Source of the DNA: Peptidiphaga gingivicola
GTDB taxonomy: Bacteria; Actinomycetota; Actinomycetes; Actinomycetales; Actinomycetaceae
Direction: 5' to 3'
Assembly: GCF_001652275.1 (NCBI RefSeq)
Contig: NZ_LVZK01000001.1
Coordinates: 930,001-994,000, forward strand
DNA: 64,000 bases
The notes under the pieces are model-generated. The model searched no databases. It saw nothing but the letters and a program-made list of their open reading frames with translations, and was not told the DNA's origin. Below are positions 59,525 through 64,000 of this stretch, one piece after another. Each line of letters starts with the position of its first letter. Positions within the stretch are counted from its first letter, which is position 1. A program made the position numbers and the translations under genes.

Positions 59525-60889
59525 ATGAGTCACACGGAGAACGAGGCGAGCAGCGGCAAAGAGACAGCGGAAGATCCGAAGGGCGCCGCAGATGTCTCCG
59601 AGGCCGAGATGGGGCGTGCCGGGCGCGGCGGAAAGCCTTCGGCCAACGAAGCTGGAAGTCCCGCGGGGAAAAGGAACGGCTCGGGAACAGCGCGCCCGGC
59701 CGTGATTCTGGGCGGCGCCGTCGCCTTCCTCGTAGGCTGCGACTCCATGGTCGTAGCCCCGATCGCCCCCGAAATACTCCAAAGCTGGGGCGCTTCCGCC
59801 TCGCTCTCCGCCCTCCTCGTGGCCGCATACGCCCTGGCGTACGCAGCCACGAGTCCTTTCTTCGGGGCGCTGGCGGACTATCGGGGCCGCCGGCCGGTTG
59901 CCGTCGCGGGATTGGCCGTCTTCGGGGCGGGCACGGCTTTGACCTTCGCTGCGCCGAATCTCGCGATGGGCCTCGCCTGCCGCGCGCTCGCGGGACTTGG
60001 CGCGGGGATGGTCATGCCGACGGTCTTCGGCGAGGTCGTCAGCCGTTCGACGCCGCAAACGCGCGGCGCGAATGTCGGAGTGGTCACAGGCATGCTGTTG
60101 TCGGCCACCGTCGTGGGAGTTCCGATCGGGTCGCTTCTGGCCTCCGCCGTCGGATGGCAGTGGACCTTCCTTCTCATTGCCATTCCCGGCTTTCTCGCAA
60201 TATTCCCGGCGGTCCGGGTTTTCTCCGGCGTCGGGCGGCAGACGGCCGACGTGCGCGCGGGCGACGGCGAATCCGCGACGGGCGACGGGCCGCGAGGCGG
60301 TGCCTCCGCTGCCGTCGCAGGAATGCTGAAGGCGGCGCTGACCCATCGCGGGCTTCTTTTCCTCCTTCTGAGCACCGGTTTGTGGCACGCAGGATTCGCC
60401 GTTGCGTACACGTCGATCGGGGCGTTCTACGAGGACCGCTATGGCTTCGGGGCGGCCGAAATGTCCTGGGTGACGCTCGCGGCGGGCGCGGCGGGAATCG
60501 TCGGCGCGGTCGTGGGCGGGCGTCTGCTCGCGCGATGGCACGCCGCCTACTATACGGCGGTCGCGGGAGGCGCCGCCGCCCTTGGCGTGACGGCGGTCGT
60601 CTTCTCGCCGGGCCCCGTGGCCGTGACCGTACTCGGGCAGATGGTCTGGAGCGTCGGCGTCGTCGCTGCGCAGCCCGCATTCATGACTCTCGCCGCCACT
60701 CTCAACCCGCGATTGCAAGGGACCGCGTTGGCGCTCAACGGCGCCGCTCAGTATTTTGCGCAGTTCGTCGCTTCGTCGGCGGGGGCCGCGATCCTCACGG
60801 CGACGGGCAGCTTCGCGTGGCTTGGCGGGGCGTCCGCGGCACTGGCCGCGATATCCGCCATAGTCATTCGCGGCGTCCGCACTCGCTGA
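59525..60889 (+). CDS. MFS efflux transporter
   Basis: The ATG at 59525 lies downstream of AAAGGA. The 454-residue product has a disordered lead of about 58 residues and then 12 hydrophobic segments. Motif A is GALADYRGRRPVAVAG and a motif C-like stretch is GMLLSATVVGVPIGSLL. It resembles AraJ/PbuE-type drug exporters. It is probably repressed by the divergent ArsR. Confidence 0.9.
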   Translation: MSHTENEASSGKETAEDPKGAADVSEAEMGRAGRGGKPSANEAGSPAGKRNGSGTARPAVILGGAVAFLVGCDSMVVAPIAPEILQSWGASASLSALLVAAYALAYAATSPFFGALADYRGRRPVAVAGLAVFGAGTALTFAAPNLAMGLACRALAGLGAGMVMPTVFGEVVSRSTPQTRGANVGVVTGMLLSATVVGVPIGSLLASAVGWQWTFLLIAIPGFLAIFPAVRVFSGVGRQTADVRAGDGESATGDGPRGGASAAVAGMLKAALTHRGLLFLLLSTGLWHAGFAVAYTSIGAFYEDRYGFGAAEMSWVTLAAGAAGIVGAVVGGRLLARWHAAYYTAVAGGAAALGVTAVVFSPGPVAVTVLGQMVWSVGVVAAQPAFMTLAATLNPRLQGTALALNGAAQYFAQFVASSAGAAILTATGSFAWLGGASAALAAISAIVIRGVRTR

Positions 60890-60936
60890 ATCCGAGGGGA
60901 GCCCGTGGGCCGCACTCGGCTCGGGCCGGCAGGCCG

Positions 60937-61278
60937 TCAGCCTCGGTCGAGGGCGTCGAGGAGCTCGCGTTCCTCGGCGTCGGTCAGCCCCGAATGCCCC
61001 GCGCAATCGACGGAATTCTCCAGCGCCCAGGCGAGCAGGTCGGCGTAGGTTTCGCGCGCGGGCGCGGTCGGCGCAAAGGCGGCTCGGCTCTCTGAGGGCG
61101 AGTGTCGGTTTCGATCGGTTAGAAGGCGGAGCGCTTCGGAGTGCGAGCGCAGTCTGCAAAAGAGAGATTGGTCAGTGAAATGTTCGGTCAGCTCGTGGCG
61201 CGCCCGGCGGCCCACTCGGCCACGCGCCGAGCGCTCTCGCTTTCGGATATGTCTTCGACCCTGGACATGATCGACCAT
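60937..61278 (-). CDS. Doubtful small hypothetical gene
   Basis: Only the C-terminal part looks protein-like (YADLLAWALENSVDCAGHSG, then LTDAEERELLDALDRG). The upstream part overlaps the end of the VOC gene in another frame and is Arg-rich. The true start is unclear and may lie near 61150. It may be a gene fragment. Confidence 0.25.
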   Translation of the reverse strand: MVDHVQGRRHIRKRERSARGRVGRRARHELTEHFTDQSLFCRLRSHSEALRLLTDRNRHSPSESRAAFAPTAPARETYADLLAWALENSVDCAGHSGLTDAEERELLDALDRG

Positions 61279-61682
61279 CGCACGCCGAACGGGTCGAGAA
61301 TCGAAGCGTAGCGGTCGCCGGAGATGAAGGTGCTCGGCTCTTCGCGCAGGGTTGCGCCCGCGGCGAGGGCCCGCGACACGACGTCGTCGACGTTGGGACA
61401 GTACAGGCCCAAGGAATAGCAGGCGCCCTCCGAAGGCGGCGGGACCAGGCCGTACTCGGGATTGGGTTCACCCACCTGCAGCTTGCCGCTCCCGAAGTCG
61501 AGCTCGGCGTGGACCACCACGCCGTCGAATTCCGTGACATCGACTATCCGGGCGTCGAACACCGAGCGATAGAAGTCCAAGGCCTCTTCCGCGCCGATGA
61601 TGGCGAGAAAAGGGGTGAGACTTGTTGAACCGTGCGGGATTCCGTCGGTTGTATGCTCTCCTGTGACTCCAAGTTCGGTCAT
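61188..61682 (-). CDS. VOC-superfamily protein (PhnB / glyoxalase-like)
   Basis: From the ATG at 61682 the product has 164 residues; in-frame starts up to 61760 exist. The VOC fold is clear: LTPFLAIIGAEEALDFYRSV, GVVVHAELDFGSGKLQVGEP, CYSLGLYCPNVDDVVSRALA, and the last strands RYASILDPFGVRWSIM. This matches the PhnB-like group of metal-binding or resistance proteins. The substrate is unknown. Confidence 0.88.
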   Translation of the reverse strand: MTELGVTGEHTTDGIPHGSTSLTPFLAIIGAEEALDFYRSVFDARIVDVTEFDGVVVHAELDFGSGKLQVGEPNPEYGLVPPPSEGACYSLGLYCPNVDDVVSRALAAGATLREEPSTFISGDRYASILDPFGVRWSIMSRVEDISESESARRVAEWAAGRATS

Positions 61683-61776
61683 GTTGCCAAGCATACAGGC
61701 TGCGTCGGTTTTGCACAGGAGGCGGATCGCCGTCGCCGTCTTGTCGTCTTGTCCCGGCAAGCCCGTCGCGCTTCTT

Positions 61777-61820
61777 CGTTTTGACCAGCCCGTCGATTCG
61801 TTTTGACCAGCCCGTCAATG
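61777..61820. repeat. 22-bp tandem repeat, two copies
   Basis: CGTTTTGACCAGCCCGTC occurs at 61777 and 61799, with small differences in the last bases of each unit. Confidence 0.95.
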
Positions 61821-61888
61821 GGCGCGGTCAGAGCACCCTGGTCGATGCGAGCCGAGCGGCGCTTAGACTCCGGCTGGATAATGGCGGC

Positions 61889-62554
61889 ATGGGAAACAGA
61901 AGCGACAGCGCCAGGGACGGCGAAAGCTGCCGGGGCCGCGCGGGCAAGGGCGGGCACAGGAACGCCGGCGGACTTGGAGGCGGCGAAAGCTGTCTGGATT
62001 CCGTGGGCGGAAACGTCGACGGCCAGAAAGACGGCATTCGGAACGACGGCGCTGGCGATGCTCGCAGGGGCGGCAGGGGTGCGTCCGAACGGCGAGGCGG
62101 TTGGCGGCGCGCGACGGCGAAGGTCAGACCCGGGTGGGCGGGCGGCGTCGAAGGTTGGACCGAAGATTGCCTCGTCGAAGTGTCGGTGAAAATCGTGCCG
62201 TCGGCGGGTGCCCGGGAAGCGGTCGCTCCACGCTCTCCAACGGAGGTTTGCGCCCCGGCGCCGTCGGCGAATGCCTGGAAGGCTGTGCGGGATGCGCTCG
62301 ATGCGTGGATGCTCGGGCTCACCCCCGACCCGGAAGGCCGAGGGTCTCGCGAAGCCTTCGGACTGTGGGGAGGGGCGTCGGTCCGGCGCTGGGAGGACTC
62401 GGGATGCGTTCGCCTCTCGATCCTCTCGGGCGGACAGGATGGGCCGGACAGCGTCGAGTCCGTTTACGACGAGGCCGAGGAGGCCGTGCTCGCCGTCGAC
62501 CCGAAGGCGAGCGTCCAGTGGATGCAGGACGTTTACTCAGGGCCGCCCCGATGA
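61889..62554 (+). CDS. Hypothetical protein with Gly-rich N-terminal half
   Basis: The frame is open from 61781; the ATG at 61889 is the most likely start, though without a clear site. The first 85 residues are Gly/Arg/Asp-rich and may be repeat-derived. The second half is protein-like (WTEDCLVEVSVKIVP, AWKAVRDALDAWMLGLTPD, GCVRLSILSGG, SVYDEAEEAVLAVDPKASVQ). I do not recognise it. Confidence 0.5.
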   Translation: MGNRSDSARDGESCRGRAGKGGHRNAGGLGGGESCLDSVGGNVDGQKDGIRNDGAGDARRGGRGASERRGGWRRATAKVRPGWAGGVEGWTEDCLVEVSVKIVPSAGAREAVAPRSPTEVCAPAPSANAWKAVRDALDAWMLGLTPDPEGRGSREAFGLWGGASVRRWEDSGCVRLSILSGGQDGPDSVESVYDEAEEAVLAVDPKASVQWMQDVYSGPPR

Positions 62555-62631
62555 AGCCGCGGAGGGGCTCTTCGACGCAGTCGCGGCGACGGCAGTTTTC
62601 GCGCGACGGCCGTGCTTCGCATGGGGCGCTT

Positions 62632-62735
62632 TTCACGCGGGACTCTGCCTCATGTGGCGGGGCGCGCTTCGGACGGGCCTCCTTTCACGCGGGGCTCTGC
62701 TCGTGCGGCGGGGCGCCCTTCACGCGGGGGCTCCT
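62632..62735. repeat. Irregular repeat with TTCACGCGGG cores
   Basis: TTCACGCGGG recurs at 62632, 62684 and 62719, and a decayed copy (TTCGGACGGG) lies at 62668. GGCGGGGCGC occurs between the cores. The spacing is not constant, unlike the other repeats. Confidence 0.6.
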
Positions 62736-62758
62736 TCGCATGCGCGCGCCGCACGGGT

Positions 62759-64000
62759 CTAGATCAGGACGCGCATCGATATCTCCGCCGTTCTGTCCTT
62801 GGGGAGCTTGTTCACCCACGAGGGGGAGGCCGAAACGCGGGAAAGGCCGATGAAGAGCTTCTTGCGCCATTTCCACATCGAGCGTTTGCTCCCTTCCATG
62901 ATGTGGATGTGGGAGAGCATGAAGAAGACTTCGTCGTCGAGCCTCCAGGAAAGTTTGAGGGTCCGCTGGCCGTGGCGGATGGTCTCCGTCAGGTCGCGTT
63001 CGTCCATGAATCCGTAGCGGACGGTCATATGCGTGACGCCTCGCACCGGTGAGGCGATCTCGTCTAGAATCACCCGCTTAGAACGCGGAACGTGTGGTGT
63101 GGGAAGGGTCTTGATCGAGACGATGACGACGTTGTCATGCAGCACTCGATTGATCTCCGTGTTCTTCCTCAATGCGAGGGGCGTGGTTGTGAGCATCGAA
63201 TGGGGGTAGATGGCTGTTCCGGGGATTCGCCGAATGGCGGAGGCCGCCAAACCCTGGAGGTACTCGGAAAGGCTTCCTTCGCCGGCTCTGCGCGAATGCG
63301 TCACGAGTTCCTCGCCGCGCCTCCAGGTGGTCATGACAACGAGCATGAACGTCGCGATCGAGAGCGGAAGCCAGCCGCCCGTCGCGATCTTCGTGACGTT
63401 TGCCGCGAAAAGTGGAAGTTCCACGGCCAGGAGCACCGCGGCGGCCAAACCCGTCGCCCATCCTGGCCAGCGCCAGCCCGCCCGGGTGAGCAGCAACAGG
63501 AGCGACGTCGTCAGAAGGAAATCCGTGGTGACCGCCAGTCCGTAAGCTGCGGAGAGCCGCTCGGAGTCCTGGAAAATGAGGATGATCGATGCGACGGAGA
63601 CGAAAAGCAGCAGATTGACGGCCGGAAGGTAGATCTGGCCTGACTCGGTGGCCGAGGTGTGCTTGACCTTCATGTGCGGAAGGTAGCCCAGGTGGGAGGC
63701 CTGCCGCGCGATCGAGTACGCGCCCGAGATCACCGCTTGCGAGGCGATGAGGGTAGCCAAGGTGGCCATGAAGACGAGGGGCACGGTCAGGCTGCTCGGA
63801 ACGAGCATGAAGAAGGGATTGCTCAGCGCTTGCGGTCTGTCGATGAGGAGGGCGCCCTGGCCCAGATAGCACAGGGTCAGAGAGGGCAGGACGACGGCGA
63901 GCCACGTGCCCTGTATGGCCCGGCGCCCGAAATGGGCGATGTCTGCATAGAGGGCCTCCGCGCCTGTGACAGCCAAAACGATGGCGCCCAGGGCGACGAA
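62759..64000 (-). CDS. kup: Kup/Trk-type potassium uptake protein, C-terminal part
   Basis: The frame is open to the window edge, so the N-terminus is missing; 413 residues are visible. The Kup signature FVALGAIVLAVTGAEALYAD is at the very start, followed by LVPSSLTVPLVFMATLATLI and further membrane helices. The C-terminal cytosolic domain begins near IPGTAIYPHS and ends RTAEISMRVLI. It imports potassium with protons. Confidence 0.95.
   Translation of the reverse strand, partial: FVALGAIVLAVTGAEALYADIAHFGRRAIQGTWLAVVLPSLTLCYLGQGALLIDRPQALSNPFFMLVPSSLTVPLVFMATLATLIASQAVISGAYSIARQASHLGYLPHMKVKHTSATESGQIYLPAVNLLLFVSVASIILIFQDSERLSAAYGLAVTTDFLLTTSLLLLLTRAGWRWPGWATGLAAAVLLAVELPLFAANVTKIATGGWLPLSIATFMLVVMTTWRRGEELVTHSRRAGEGSLSEYLQGLAASAIRRIPGTAIYPHSMLTTTPLALRKNTEINRVLHDNVVIVSIKTLPTPHVPRSKRVILDEIASPVRGVTHMTVRYGFMDERDLTETIRHGQRTLKLSWRLDDEVFFMLSHIHIMEGSKRSMWKWRKKLFIGLSRVSASPSWVNKLPKDRTAEISMRVLI

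Noticed and set aside
59227-61095. 622-codon plus-strand frame across arsR and MFS
   Set aside because: It overlaps two well-supported genes in other frames and its composition is almost entirely Arg/Gly/Ala.

Overview
The window looks like a high-GC Gram-positive chromosome (phylum Actinomycetota, order Actinomycetales or a close relative). The reasons are the strong G/C bias at third codon positions, a LysX-type fusion of lysyl-tRNA synthetase with a membrane lysyltransferase, a wall protein ending in an LAxTG-type sortase signal, and a neighbourhood of mscL, an SAF protein, an FmdB-type zinc ribbon, 5-formyl-THF cyclo-ligase and a GlpR-like membrane protein that recalls the mycobacterial Rv0985c-Rv0996 region. 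I cannot name the species.

Layout. 0-6.3 kb: end of a coiled-coil gene, then a very large degenerate superfamily-1-helicase-like protein and its small partner. 6.5-8 kb: an AT-richer orphan gene. 8.1-13.3 kb: the mscL / SAF / FmdB / cyclo-ligase group and the GlpR-like gene. 13.6 kb: tRNA-Ala(CGC). From 13.7 to about 22.6 kb lies a patchwork of foreign character: an AT-richer GH18 chitinase, a MarR/oxidoreductase pair, fragments of an IS3, a serine recombinase and an IS481, an ArsR/MFS operon, broken genes and a lone PD-(D/E)XK-like nuclease. 23-29.6 kb: a conserved hypothetical, a POT peptide transporter, two tandem NADP-dependent oxidoreductases and an aldo/keto reductase. 29.7-30.8 kb: a small RNA with its own promoter and terminator, followed at once by an Abi_2/AbiF-type HEPN gene; this is the best candidate for a defence or toxin-antitoxin system. 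30.8-41.5 kb: regulators (MarR, MerR, TetR, MarR), an ABC exporter, a YdcF-like protein, an SDR and a luciferase-like oxidoreductase. 41.8-56.5 kb: an exported 5'-nucleotidase, DUF998 and alpha/beta-hydrolase proteins, lysX, an FAD monooxygenase, a beta-propeller lipoprotein and hypotheticals. 56.6-64 kb: a frameshifted oxidoreductase, HxlR and its neighbour reductase, ArsR and MFS, a VOC protein, and the C-terminal part of a Kup potassium transporter.

How the genes work together. Much of 16-61 kb consists of one-component regulators beside NAD(P)/FAD oxidoreductases or drug-type exporters, often with clear palindromic operators between them (17.9, 20.4, 32.7, 39.1, 39.9 and 58.2 kb). This reads as a set of separately switched detoxification modules. 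A second theme is an unusual number of short exact-period tandem repeats (18-40 bp units, each locus with its own unit) between and inside genes of the resident chromosome. I saw none inside the acquired patch. Two of these repeats include the ribosome-binding site and start codon of the next gene.
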